48,865 nucleotides of DNA from assembly GCA_036495095.1 (NCBI GenBank), contig DASXNK010000058.1, positions 1 to 48,865 of the forward strand, in the 5' to 3' direction. Below are positions 7,884 to 16,121 of this stretch, piece after piece. Origin of the DNA: Candidatus Dormiibacterota bacterium. Lineage in GTDB: Bacteria > Chloroflexota > Dormibacteria > Aeolococcales > Aeolococcaceae. The notes below the pieces were generated by a model. It was not told the DNA's origin. It saw only the letters and a program-made list of their open reading frames with translations, and made no database searches. The first letter of the stretch is position 1; each line of letters begins with the position of its first letter. Both the position numbers and the translations under genes were made by a program.

Positions 7884-8549
7884 ATGGGTGAAACGCCAAC
7901 GTTGCATAGCACCGAGGACGAGGCGGCCGGTGGGGCCGTCGACGATCCCCTCCTGCTCGACGCCGCGCTGCGTGCCCTGGCAGCCTGGGGATGGGAGGGG
8001 ATGACCCTCGACCGCATCGCCTCCGAGGCGGGCCGGTCGCGGGTCACGCTGTGGCGTCAGGGGGTGCGGCGGGACGGCATCTCCGCGGGGCTGCTGCTGC
8101 GCCTCGCCGCCTCCCACCGCCAGGCGCTCTGGCCGGTGGTGACCTCGACCGGTACGCCGCGAGCACGGCTGGAGGACGCGCTGGCGGCGCTCTGCCGGGT
8201 GGCCGACGACAACCTCGTCCTCCTCTCCGGCTGCGACACCGCGTTCCACGACGCCGAGACGGCGGGGCTGGTGCCGCGCGGCGAGTTCAGCCGCCCGCTC
8301 GAGCGCATCCTCCGCGACGGTGTCGCCGACGGCACGCTGCGCCCGGGCTCGAGCCCGGAGGAGACCGCCTCGGTGCTCTTCAACGCGGTGTGCTGGACCC
8401 ACGTGCACCTGCGCGCACGCCACCGCTGGTCACCGGAGCGCGCCCGCCGCAGTGTGCTCGGCCTGGTGCTGCACGGCGTGGTCGCGGATCAGGCGCCGGT
8501 GGTGCCGAAGAGCCGGTCGCCGAAGTCGCCGAGGCCGGGGACGATGTAG
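7884..8549 (+). CDS. TetR-family transcriptional regulator
   Basis: The 221-residue protein carries an N-terminal helix-turn-helix: LLDAALRALAAWGWEGMTLD, then RIASEAGRSRVTLWRQG (about residues 49-65), followed by an all-helical ligand-binding domain. The effector is unknown. A TAGCAT box at 7869-7874 lies nine bases before the ATG, which fits a near-leaderless transcript; this box overlaps the start codon of the divergent methyltransferase. A 12-bp palindrome, AACG-CCAA-CGTT, lies at 7892-7903. The last 61 bases overlap the 3' end of upp on the other strand, giving a Ser/Pro/Lys-rich tail that is probably not part of the fold. Confidence 0.82.
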   Translation: MGETPTLHSTEDEAAGGAVDDPLLLDAALRALAAWGWEGMTLDRIASEAGRSRVTLWRQGVRRDGISAGLLLRLAASHRQALWPVVTSTGTPRARLEDALAALCRVADDNLVLLSGCDTAFHDAETAGLVPRGEFSRPLERILRDGVADGTLRPGSSPEETASVLFNAVCWTHVHLRARHRWSPERARRSVLGLVLHGVVADQAPVVPKSRSPKSPRPGTM

Positions 8550-9115
8550 GCGCTGCTGTTCAGCCCGTCGTCGAGGGCGGCGGTGAAGACGCTCACGTCG
8601 GGATGCGCCTCCTCGAGCCGGCGGACCCCCTCCGGGGCTGCCACCACGCAGACCAGCCGGGTGCCGAGCCCCCCGGCCGCGGTGATGAGGTCGAGCGCCT
8701 GGGCGGCGGAGCCGCCGGTGGCGAGCATGGGGTCGAGAAGGAGCGGCAGCTTGCCCGCCATCGGCGGCAGCTTGCGGTAGTAGATGCGTGCCACCGCGGT
8801 GGTCTCGTCACGCTCGAGGCCGAGGTAGCCGACGCTCACCCGGGGCAGCAGGTCGAGCACCGGCGGCAGCAGTCCGAGGCCGGCGCGCAGCACCGGGATG
8901 GCGACCACCTCGCCGTCGAGGTACGACGCCGCCGCCTCGGTCATCGGCGTGGTCACCGTCGCCTCGCGGGTGGGCAGCCCGGCGGTCGCCTCGTAGAGCA
9001 GCAGGGTCATGATCTTGCGCGCCAGGCTGCGGAACTCCTCGGGACCGGTGCGGTGGTCGCGGAGCCCGGCGAGGCAGTCGAGCACCACCGGGTGGGTGCT
9101 GACGTGGAGCGGCAT
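8489..9115 (-). CDS. upp: Uracil phosphoribosyltransferase
   Basis: The 208-residue enzyme converts uracil and PRPP to UMP in pyrimidine salvage. It aligns along its whole length with bacterial Upp: EFRSLARKIMTLLLYEA, VAIPVLRAGLGLLPPVL, the PRPP-binding loop LLLDPMLATGGSAAQAL, and the C-terminal uracil-binding segment YIVPGLGDFGDRLFGT. The length is normal for the family. ATG at 9115 is chosen because the family N-terminus (VSTHPVVLDCLAGLRD) begins just after it. It stands alone and divergent from a small proline-rich protein gene; its 3' end overlaps tetR tail-to-tail. Confidence 0.95.
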   Translation of the reverse strand: MPLHVSTHPVVLDCLAGLRDHRTGPEEFRSLARKIMTLLLYEATAGLPTREATVTTPMTEAAASYLDGEVVAIPVLRAGLGLLPPVLDLLPRVSVGYLGLERDETTAVARIYYRKLPPMAGKLPLLLDPMLATGGSAAQALDLITAAGGLGTRLVCVVAAPEGVRRLEEAHPDVSVFTAALDDGLNSSAYIVPGLGDFGDRLFGTTGA

Positions 9116-9163
9116 CGCGGGATGCTTAGCACACGGCCGCCCCGAACAGCCGTTCCTCGGGAG

Positions 9164-9169
9164 TACACT
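9164..9169 (+). promoter_or_regulatory. TACACT -10 box for the small Pro/Thr-rich protein gene
   Basis: TACACT lies six bases before the GTG at 9176, with no ribosome-binding site between them. This spacing puts the transcription start on the GTG and implies a leaderless mRNA, as at several other genes in the window. Confidence 0.5.
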
Positions 9170-9175
9170 GCGCGC

Positions 9176-9457
9176 GTGACTCGAACCCAGCGCATCAGGG
9201 TGGTGAAGCGCATCGCTGGGGCGGTGACCGCGACGGTCGCGATCGGCGGGGCGGTCGGCGCCGTGGTCGACGCGTCGGGACGCAGCGCCGGGCCCGGGGT
9301 GCCGGCGAGCACGCCGTCGGCGCCGCACAGCCCCTCGGCTCCGCACGCGTCGCACATCGCCGGGACGGGGCCGGCGACCGCCGGCGCCACCCCGGTCCCG
9401 GGGGCCACCCACCGGCCCACCCACCGCCCCACGCCGACCCCGCTGCCGACGCCGTGA
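9176..9457 (+). CDS. Small membrane-anchored Pro/Thr/His-rich protein of unknown function
   Basis: The 93-residue product has a basic N-terminus (TRTQRIRVVKRIAG), one hydrophobic segment at about residues 12-32, and a low-complexity extracellular tail rich in Pro, Thr, Ala and His that ends in THRPTHRPTPTPLPTP. The composition resembles a cell-wall-spanning linker. No catalytic or binding domain is visible. GTG at 9176 is preferred because a -10 box sits at the right distance. The gene converges on the SDR gene and ends eight bases before that gene's stop. Confidence 0.5.
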   Translation: MTRTQRIRVVKRIAGAVTATVAIGGAVGAVVDASGRSAGPGVPASTPSAPHSPSAPHASHIAGTGPATAGATPVPGATHRPTHRPTPTPLPTP

Positions 9458-9464
9458 GCGAGGT

Positions 9465-10340
9465 CTAGCCGCCCTCCGCGGTCCTGGCCGGCTCGACCGC
9501 AGCCGGCGGCGGCGACTCCGCCAGGCGGATGGCCTCGTGCAGGCGCCGATCGCGAGCGAGCATCCCGTCGAGGCCGGCGATGACCCCGCGGAGCACCAGC
9601 GCCGGCGCCACCCACCCCGGCGCGGTCATCCGGGCGGCGCGGCGCTCGACCCCGCGGGCGATCGCCTCGCCGGCGAGTCCCACCTCGACCGGCCTGGTGA
9701 GCCAGCCGGGCAGCGCCTTCCGGACCGCCCCGACCGTCTCCGACGCGAAGGCGCGGCGCACCAGGTCGGTGTCGACGAAGCCGAAGTAGGCCACCCCGGC
9801 GGTCGCGCCGTGGGGCGCCAGCTCGGTGCGCAGCGCCCGCCCCAGCTGCTCGACCGCCGCCTTGCTGGCCGCGTACGGCGCCGCCATGGTCCCGTTCATG
9901 AACGCGTAGGCGGAGGCCACCACCACCACGTGTCCGCGGCGTTCGACGACATGGGAGAGCGCGGCCTTCACGGTGTGCCAGACCCCGTGGAGGTTGACCG
10001 CCAGCACCCGGTCGAAGTCGGCCCGGTCGACCGAGAGCATCGTCGCCGGCGGCGGCTCGATGCCGGCGTTGGCGATGACCACGTCGATGCCGCCGAGGCG
10101 CTCGACCACCCGCTCCACCGCGGCGGTGAGCGCCTCGGCGTCGGTGACGTCGACGGTGCCGGCGATGGCGCCGCCGCCCAGCTCCGCGGCGGCGCGCTCG
10201 GCCTCGGCGCCGTCGATGTCGAGCAGCGCCAGCCGCGCGCCCCGCGCCGCCAGCCGCCGGGCGGTGTCGAGGCCGATGCCGCGGGCGCCGCCGGTGACCA
10301 GCACCACCCGTCCGGCGACGTCGAGGGCCGGGCGCCTCAT
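9465..10340 (-). CDS. Short-chain dehydrogenase/reductase (SDR)
   Basis: The 291-residue enzyme is a classical SDR with the NAD(P)-binding motif TGGARGIG (16-23), DID at the end of beta-2 (41-43, suggesting NAD(H) preference), NAGI (91-94), and catalytic Ser143, Tyr156 and Lys160 (YAASK). A C-terminal extension of about 60 residues is longer than in minimal SDRs. The ATG at 10340 overlaps the stop of the esterase-monooxygenase fusion (ATGA), so the two are co-translated. The inferred role is oxidation of an alcohol to the ketone used by the monooxygenase, or of the alcohol released by ester cleavage. Confidence 0.88.
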   Translation of the reverse strand: MRRPALDVAGRVVLVTGGARGIGLDTARRLAARGARLALLDIDGAEAERAAAELGGGAIAGTVDVTDAEALTAAVERVVERLGGIDVVIANAGIEPPPATMLSVDRADFDRVLAVNLHGVWHTVKAALSHVVERRGHVVVVASAYAFMNGTMAAPYAASKAAVEQLGRALRTELAPHGATAGVAYFGFVDTDLVRRAFASETVGAVRKALPGWLTRPVEVGLAGEAIARGVERRAARMTAPGWVAPALVLRGVIAGLDGMLARDRRLHEAIRLAESPPPAAVEPARTAEGG

Positions 10341-12751
10341 CCCGCGGCCCCCGCCGATTCGGGCTGCGCCACCGCGGTCGCGGCGGGATCGGGGGCAAGC
10401 ACCCGGTAGACGGCGGGGTCGAATCGCCGGGTGCGGCGGCGGTACTCGGACATCAGCCCCGGCCAGTTGTTGACGACGCGCCCGGACGGGGTGCGGTACC
10501 AGCTGGTGCACCCGCTCTGCCACACCGAGGTGCGCAGCCGCTCCTGCACCTCGCGGCCGAAGGCGTCCTGGACGCTGTCGCGGAGGTCGAGGGACACGCC
10601 GGGGCGGCGGGTCATCTCCCGCAGCGCTCCCAGCACCCAGCTGATCTGGCTCTCGAGCATGTGGATGATCGACCCCGACCCGAGGTTGGTGTTGGGCCCG
10701 TAGAGGATGAAGAGGTTGGGGAAGCCGGTGACGCTCAGCCCCAGGTACGCCTCGGCGCCGTCACGCCAGACGTCGTCGAGCGAGCCGCCGCCGAGCCCGC
10801 GGATCCGGATCGGCGCAAGGAAGGCGTTGGCGGTGAACCCGGTGCCGTAGACGATGGCGTCGACCCTGCGCTCGGTACCGTCGGCGGTGACCACGCCGTC
10901 GCGGGTGACCTCGCGGACCGTGTCGGTGACCACCTCGAGGTTGCTCCGCGCCATCGCCCGGTAGTAGTGGGAGGAGATCAGCACCCGCTTGCAGCCCATC
11001 TCGTAGTCGGGGACGAGCCGGGAGCGCACCGCCCGGTCGCGCACCTGCAGCCGCAGCATCGCGCGCGACGTCAGCCGCAGCGGGGTGACCATCCAGCGGG
11101 CCCGGGTGAAGCCGAGGGCGGCCGTCTCGAAGAAGAGGAACCAGCCGGCGCGGGCCGCCAGCGGCCACAGCGGCAGCCACCGGAAGAGGCGCCGGTGCCT
11201 CGCCCGGTAGGGCGCGTCGAGCTTGGGGATCACCCACGGCGCGCTGCGCTGGAAGAGGTGCAGCCGCTCGACCCGCTGGGCGATCTCGGGCACGAACTGG
11301 ATCGCGCTCGCGCCGGTGCCGATCACCGCCACCCGCTTCCCGGTCATGTCATAGGAGTGATCCCACCGCGCGGAGTGGAAGGCGGTGCCGGCGAAGCGCT
11401 CGATGCCGGGGATGGCGGGCAGGGCGGGCCGGCTCAGCTGGCCGCAGGCGGTCACCAGCACGTCCACCTCGACGGTCTCGCCGGCGGTGGTGCGCAGCCG
11501 CCAGCGCCGGGTCGGCTCGTCGAAGTCGGCGGAGGCGATCTCGGTGCCGAGCCGCAGGTGGGGCCCGAGCCGGTACCGGCGGACGCAGCCGTCGAGGTAG
11601 GCGAGGATGTCGCGCTGGGGCGAGAAGCGGCGCGACCAGTCGCGGCTGCGCTCGAACGAGTACGAGTAGAGGTGGGAGGCGACGTCGCAGGCCGCCCCCG
11701 GGTAGGTGTTCTCGCGCCAGACCCCGCCGACGCTGCCCGCCTTCTCGAAGAGGGTGAAGTCGGCGAGGCCGCTCTGCTTGAGCTGGATCGCCATCCCCAC
11801 GCCGGCGAAGCCGCCGCCGACGATGGCGACGCGGGGCGGCCGGGGCGAGCCCTCGATGCGGGTGCGCAGGAACGTCCCCAGCCGGGTGATCGCGGGGCCG
11901 GCGGCGGCGAGCAGCCCGGCGAGCACCTGGAAGTCGTGCCACATCCCCTCGACCCGGTCGTGGTCGACGCTCACCCCGGCGGCCCGGGCGCGATCGACGA
12001 AGCGGTCGGCGTCGCTGACCAGGACGTCGTTGGCGCCGCCCTGGACCATGACGGGCGGCAGCCCGCGGAGGTCGGCGAAGAGCGGCGACACCGTGGGGTC
12101 GTCGAGGGCGCGGTCGCCCGCGTAGCGGCGGGCGCACAGGCGCAGCCAGGAGGGCTGGAGCAGGGGGTCGCCCGAGGCCTCCGCGACCACCGACCGGCCG
12201 CTCAGGGTGAGGTCGAGCCATGGGGAGATCAGGCCGAGCGCCGGGGGCGGTGGCGCGCCGGTGTCACGCAGGCGCAGCGCCGCGGCCATGACCAGGTTGG
12301 CGCCCGCGGAGTCGCCGGCGAGGGCGACCCGCTCCGGGCGCAGGCCGGAGGCGAGCAGCGCGCGGTGGGCGGCGAGCGCGTCCTCGAGGGCCGCGGGGCA
12401 GGGATGCTCGGGGGCCAGCCGGTAGCGCGGCACGTAGACGGGACACCCGGCTGCGAGCGCGAGATGGGCGGCGAGGCTGCGGTGGGTGACCGGCGAGAGC
12501 GTGGTGAAGCCGCCGCCGTGGAGGTAGAGGATCGCCGCGGAGCGGTCGGCGCCGTCGTGCTCGACCACCTCGGTGGAAACCCCGCCGAGGTCGACCGACC
12601 GGATCCGCGCGCCCAGGGTGACCGCCAGCGGGCGGAGCAGCGCCTCGGTGACCGGCCGCTGCACCCGCGGCGGCACGGCGACGCTCAGCACCGGGCGGAA
12701 CGTGGTGCGCACCACGGCCCGCAGCACCGGCGCGGGGATGGTCACCCGCAT
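10337..12751 (-). CDS. Fusion of HSL-type esterase and Baeyer-Villiger flavin monooxygenase
   Basis: The 804-residue protein joins two enzymes. Residues ~1-300 are an alpha/beta-hydrolase of the hormone-sensitive-lipase family: HGGG oxyanion hole (78-81), GDSAG nucleophile elbow with Ser148, and likely acid and base Asp242 and His272. Residues ~305-785 are a flavin monooxygenase: GGGFAG (312-317), the Baeyer-Villiger fingerprint FAGTAFHSARWD (453-464), and the NADPH-binding GTGASA (478-483). The monooxygenase half would turn a ketone into an ester, and the esterase half would hydrolyse it. ATG at 12751 has a GGAGGGAG ribosome-binding site. The frame is continuous with no internal ribosome-binding site seen at the joint. 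It is coupled to the downstream SDR. Confidence 0.88.
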   Translation of the reverse strand: MRVTIPAPVLRAVVRTTFRPVLSVAVPPRVQRPVTEALLRPLAVTLGARIRSVDLGGVSTEVVEHDGADRSAAILYLHGGGFTTLSPVTHRSLAAHLALAAGCPVYVPRYRLAPEHPCPAALEDALAAHRALLASGLRPERVALAGDSAGANLVMAAALRLRDTGAPPPPALGLISPWLDLTLSGRSVVAEASGDPLLQPSWLRLCARRYAGDRALDDPTVSPLFADLRGLPPVMVQGGANDVLVSDADRFVDRARAAGVSVDHDRVEGMWHDFQVLAGLLAAAGPAITRLGTFLRTRIEGSPRPPRVAIVGGGFAGVGMAIQLKQSGLADFTLFEKAGSVGGVWRENTYPGAACDVASHLYSYSFERSRDWSRRFSPQRDILAYLDGCVRRYRLGPHLRLGTEIASADFDEPTRRWRLRTTAGETVEVDVLVTACGQLSRPALPAIPGIERFAGTAFHSARWDHSYDMTGKRVAVIGTGASAIQFVPEIAQRVERLHLFQRSAPWVIPKLDAPYRARHRRLFRWLPLWPLAARAGWFLFFETAALGFTRARWMVTPLRLTSRAMLRLQVRDRAVRSRLVPDYEMGCKRVLISSHYYRAMARSNLEVVTDTVREVTRDGVVTADGTERRVDAIVYGTGFTANAFLAPIRIRGLGGGSLDDVWRDGAEAYLGLSVTGFPNLFILYGPNTNLGSGSIIHMLESQISWVLGALREMTRRPGVSLDLRDSVQDAFGREVQERLRTSVWQSGCTSWYRTPSGRVVNNWPGLMSEYRRRTRRFDPAVYRVLAPDPAATAVAQPESAGAAG

Positions 12752-12791
12752 CAACCTCACTCCCTCCCGCACGGCCCGACGGTCGCGTCCA

Positions 12792-12797
12792 AGTCTA
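12792..12797 (-). promoter_or_regulatory. Possible -10 box for the esterase-monooxygenase/SDR operon
   Basis: On the minus strand TAGACT occurs about 40 bases upstream of the ATG at 12751. It leaves a short leader that contains GGAGGGAG. No convincing -35 box is seen. The rest of the 277-base gap to the next gene (12752-13028) shows only GC-rich sequence and no further feature I can support. Confidence 0.35.
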
Positions 12798-13028
12798 GGT
12801 GCTGCCGGGCACGCGACCGCCTCGCCGCCTCGGGTCGGCGGCCGCCGGGTCGGCGGGTCACCGGCCAGAGCCGTCCACACCCCGCCGCGGGACGTCGGCT
12901 AGGGTGGCGCGGGGCCCGCGGGGCGCAGGCTCTCGGACACGGTCGCCGCGGAGGTTACACGGTGGTTATGCCGAACGGCCCAGACTGGTCGAAAGCGTCC
13001 CGCCCCGATCGAGAGGAGAAGCACGTCG

Positions 13029-13340
13029 ATGTTCACCAGGCCGGCCTTCCGGGGCTCGGGCCCAGGGTTCCATCAGGTCAGCGAGTGGCAGCTGGTGCTG
13101 GCCACGGTGCTGCGCTTCGTCGCCGTCCTGCTGGTGATCGCGGCCGCCGTCTACGTGGCGCGCTCGTTCCTGCAGGCCCGCGCGCAGACGCCCCACCACA
13201 CCCCGCCGCCGCCCCGCTCGCCGGGGCTCGACGAGCTCGACATGCGCTACGCCCGCGGCGAGGTGACCCGCTCCGAGTATCTCGAGCGCCGCGGCGACCT
13301 CGGCGGGACCGCGCCTCCGCCTCCGCCGCCGGTGGCCTGA
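13029..13340 (+). CDS. SHOCT-domain small membrane protein
   Basis: The 103-residue protein has a 20-residue N-terminal tail, one transmembrane helix (about residues 22-46, LVLATVLRFVAVLLVIAAAV), a Pro-rich linker, and a C-terminal SHOCT motif: LDELDMRYARGEVTRSEYLERRGDL. SHOCT motifs are short helices found at protein termini and thought to mediate oligomerisation; no activity is assigned. The ATG follows a gagaggagaag ribosome-binding site. The alpha/beta hydrolase gene begins 13 bases after its stop, so the two are probably co-transcribed. Confidence 0.78.
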   Translation: MFTRPAFRGSGPGFHQVSEWQLVLATVLRFVAVLLVIAAAVYVARSFLQARAQTPHHTPPPPRSPGLDELDMRYARGEVTRSEYLERRGDLGGTAPPPPPPVA

Positions 13341-13353
13341 CCGGGGCCGCCGG

Positions 13354-14169
13354 GTGACGGCGCTGCGGGGTCACTCCCTGCAGCGCCCCTGGGGACGGCT
13401 GCGGGTCTGGAGCGGGGGCTCCGGACCCGTGGTCGTCGCCGTCCACGGCCTGGGCGGCTCGGGCCGGTACTTCGACGGCCTCGCCGCCCTGGCCCGCGAC
13501 CGGTTCACCGTGGTCGCCCCCGACCTCGGCGGCTTCGGCCACTCCGACAAGCCCGCGGTCGACTACGGCCGCCGCTTCCACCTCGACAACCTCGACGCCG
13601 TCGTCGACGAGGCCGCCCCCGGCGGGCGGGTGGTGGTGGTGGGCCACTCGCTCGGCGGGGTGCTCGCCGCCCTCTGGACGGCGCGCCGGCCGGAGCGGGT
13701 GGCCGCGCTCGCCCTCGTCGCCACCCCCTTCCCCGCCACCGGGAGGGGCATGCCGGCGGCGAGCCGGCGCACCCACGCCGCCGACCGGCGTCCCGGCCGC
13801 CGGCTGGTGTACGGCGCGCTCCAGGCGGCCTGGCCGGTGATCACCCTGCCGGTGCGCTCGCGCACCTTCCCACGCGCCGTCATCGCCGACTACCTGCGCC
13901 ACACCCTGCCCAGCTACTGGGGCACCGCCGGCGCCGTCCTCTGGGACCCGTCCACCGAGGCCGAGCTCGCCGGCCTGGCGGCCTGGCCGGGATCGCCGGC
14001 CCTGATCCTCACCTCCCCCGAGGACCGCAGCGTCGCCGCCGCCGACGCCGACCGCTGGGCGGCGCTGCTGCCGCGGGCCGGGCGGCAGGGCGCGGCGGGC
14101 GGCCACCAGCTGCTGCTGCGCACCCGCTTCGCCGCGCTGCTCGCCTGGCTCGACCGGCTGGCTCTTTAA
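13354..14169 (+). CDS. Alpha/beta-hydrolase fold protein
   Basis: The 271-residue protein has the fold's hallmarks: HGLGG oxyanion motif (31-35), VVAPDLGGFGHSDKP, the nucleophile elbow GHSLGG with Ser99, a cap region rich in Arg, and a likely catalytic His251 (GGHQLLL). The acid residue is probably in the EDRSVAAAD segment. Substrate cannot be assigned; esterase, lipase or C-C hydrolase activity is possible. It starts with GTG at 13354, close behind the SHOCT gene, and is followed after 36 bases by the 2-hydroxyacid dehydrogenase, which has its own strong ribosome-binding site. Confidence 0.82.
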   Translation: MTALRGHSLQRPWGRLRVWSGGSGPVVVAVHGLGGSGRYFDGLAALARDRFTVVAPDLGGFGHSDKPAVDYGRRFHLDNLDAVVDEAAPGGRVVVVGHSLGGVLAALWTARRPERVAALALVATPFPATGRGMPAASRRTHAADRRPGRRLVYGALQAAWPVITLPVRSRTFPRAVIADYLRHTLPSYWGTAGAVLWDPSTEAELAGLAAWPGSPALILTSPEDRSVAAADADRWAALLPRAGRQGAAGGHQLLLRTRFAALLAWLDRLAL

Positions 14170-14205
14170 CATGGGCCCGGCGGGCTCACGACCAGGAGGT
14201 GCGAC

Positions 14206-15213
14206 ATGGCGGGTGGCGACGGCCGGCGGTTGAGGCTCGCGGCGCTGGCCCCCGCCGTCCCTCCCGAGATGATCACCCTGCTCGACGGCGCCGGCATCGA
14301 CGTGGCCCTGCCGCCGAGCCGCGACCAGGACGGGGTGCGCGCCGTGCTCGGCGGCGCCGACGTGGTGCTCGCCGACTGGAGCGGCACGCTGCGGCTGGGA
14401 GCGGCGGAGGCCGCGCTCGCCTCCGGCATCGGCTACATCCAGAACGCCGGGGCGGGGACCGACTCGATCGACCTCGCCGCCTGGGCCGCGGCGGGCGTGC
14501 CGGTGGCGAGCACCCCGGGGGCGAACGCCACCGGCGTCGCCGAGTGGTGCGTCGCCGCCGCGCTGTCGGTGCTCCGCTCGATGACCTGGGCGGACGCCGA
14601 GGTGCGCGCCGGGCGGTGGCCACAGCTGGAGGCGGCGGAGCGCGGCTGCCGCGAGCTCGGCGCCCAGCGGGTCGGGATCGTCGGCTTCGGCGATATCGGC
14701 AGCCGCTGCGCGGTGCGCTTCGGCGCCTTCGGGTGCGACGTCTCGTACTGGTCGCGGCGCCGCCGTCCCCCCGAGGAGGAGCACGGCGCCACCTGGCGCG
14801 AGCTCGACGACCTGGTCCGCGGCAGCGACGTGCTGGTGCTCGTCGTCCCGCTCACCGCGGAGACCCGCGGGCTGCTCGATGCCGGCCGGCTGGCGCGGAT
14901 GCCCCGCGGGGCGGTGGTCGTCAACGGCGGCCGCGGCGGGCTGGTCGACGAGGGGGCGCTGATCGCCGCGCTCGACTCCGGCGCCCTGGGCGGCGCCGCG
15001 CTCGACGTCTTCGCCACCGAGCCGCTCGCCGCGGACTCGCCGCTGCGGCACAGCGACCGGGTGCTGCTCTCGCCGCACATCGGCGGCGCCACCGCCGAGT
15101 CGCGGATGCGCATCTTCTCGATGATCGCCGGCAACCTGACCCGGGCGATGCAGGGAGAGCCGCTGCAGGGGGTGGTGAACGGCGCCTCCCCGCAGGTGCG
15201 CTGGCGCAGCTGA
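14206..15213 (+). CDS. D-isomer-specific 2-hydroxyacid dehydrogenase
   Basis: The 335-residue NAD(P)-dependent dehydrogenase has the cofactor fingerprint GFGDIG (160-165) and the catalytic trio Arg243 (NGGRGG), Glu272 (TEPL) and His291 (SPHIGGAT). The catalytic domain precedes and follows the Rossmann domain as in phosphoglycerate dehydrogenase and glyoxylate reductase, but there is no ACT domain, so it is not a full-length SerA. The substrate is unknown. ATG at 14206 follows a strong aggaggtg ribosome-binding site. Its stop (TGA 15211-15213) overlaps the probable start of the DNA methyltransferase. Confidence 0.87.
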   Translation: MAGGDGRRLRLAALAPAVPPEMITLLDGAGIDVALPPSRDQDGVRAVLGGADVVLADWSGTLRLGAAEAALASGIGYIQNAGAGTDSIDLAAWAAAGVPVASTPGANATGVAEWCVAAALSVLRSMTWADAEVRAGRWPQLEAAERGCRELGAQRVGIVGFGDIGSRCAVRFGAFGCDVSYWSRRRRPPEEEHGATWRELDDLVRGSDVLVLVVPLTAETRGLLDAGRLARMPRGAVVVNGGRGGLVDEGALIAALDSGALGGAALDVFATEPLAADSPLRHSDRVLLSPHIGGATAESRMRIFSMIAGNLTRAMQGEPLQGVVNGASPQVRWRS

Positions 15214-16121
15214 GCGCCCTCCCCGCACCGCCGCTCGCGCTCCCCGGCCCCGGCCGCGGCCGCGTCCATCTCGCCGACAACCTCGAGGTGCTGCGGCGGC
15301 TGCCCGACGCCGAGATCGCGCTCGTCTACATCGACCCGCCGTTCAACACCGGGCGGGTGCAGCGGCGCACGTCGATGCGCACCGTGCAGAGCGAGGCCGG
15401 CGGCGACCGGACCGGCTTCGGAGGCCGCCGCTACCGCACCGAGACCACCGGCACCCGCGCGTACACCGACGCCCACGACGACTACCTCGCGTTCCTCGAG
15501 CCCCGGCTGCGCGAGGCGTGGCGGGTGCTGGGCCCCGCCGGCACCCTCTACGTGCACCTCGACTACCGCGAGGTGCACCACGTCAAGGTGCTCCTCGACG
15601 GTCTGGTCGGCCGTGACCGCTTCCTCAACGAGATCATCTGGGCCTACGACTACGGGGCCCGCAGCCGGCGGCGGTGGCCGGCCAAGCACGACAACATCCT
15701 CGTCTACGTGAAGGACCCGGACGCGTACTGGTTCGACAGCACGGCGGTCGACCGCGAGCCCTACATGGCGCCCGGGCTGGTGACCGCGGCGAAGGCGGAG
15801 CTGGGCAAGCTGCCCACCGACGTCTGGTGGCACACCATCGTCTCGCCGACCGGGCGGGAGAAGACCGGCTACCCCACCCAGAAGCCGGAGGCGGTGCTGC
15901 GCCGCATCGTCACCGCCTCGACCCGCGCCGGCGACTGCGTGCTCGACTTCTTCGCCGGCAGCGGCACCACCGGCGCCGTCGCCCGCCGGCTGGGACGCCG
16001 CTTCGTCCTCGTCGACTGCAACCCCGAGGCGTTCGAGGTGATGCGCGATCGGCTGGGGGGCACGGACATCGACTATGTGCGAGGATCGGACCCGGTGGGC
16101 GAGGCGGGGGAGGACCCATGA
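15210..16121 (+). CDS. Site-specific DNA methyltransferase (N6-adenine/N4-cytosine, beta-type order)
   Basis: About 303 residues. The catalytic motif IV DPPFNTG (42-48) precedes the target-recognition region, and SAM-binding motif I FAGSGTT (248-254) is near the C-terminus, the order of beta-class amino-methyltransferases. HLADNLEVLRRLPD matches the conserved N-terminal block. No restriction endonuclease is adjacent, so it appears solitary. The start is unusual: the first in-frame ATG (15375) lies after DPPF, and GTG at 15288 would remove the N-terminal block. CTG at 15210, overlapping the previous stop (CTGA), fits best but is a non-standard choice. The stop overlaps the queC ATG (ATGA), which couples it to 7-deazaguanine biosynthesis genes. 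Confidence 0.82.
   Translation: MSALPAPPLALPGPGRGRVHLADNLEVLRRLPDAEIALVYIDPPFNTGRVQRRTSMRTVQSEAGGDRTGFGGRRYRTETTGTRAYTDAHDDYLAFLEPRLREAWRVLGPAGTLYVHLDYREVHHVKVLLDGLVGRDRFLNEIIWAYDYGARSRRRWPAKHDNILVYVKDPDAYWFDSTAVDREPYMAPGLVTAAKAELGKLPTDVWWHTIVSPTGREKTGYPTQKPEAVLRRIVTASTRAGDCVLDFFAGSGTTGAVARRLGRRFVLVDCNPEAFEVMRDRLGGTDIDYVRGSDPVGEAGEDP

Noticed and set aside
15210-16121. Methyltransferase as half of a restriction-modification system
   Set aside because: No restriction endonuclease, specificity subunit or mobile-element gene lies on either side; the neighbours are a dehydrogenase and queC.
15375-16121. First in-frame ATG as start of the DNA methyltransferase
   Set aside because: It would delete the catalytic DPPFNTG motif at 15333-15353.
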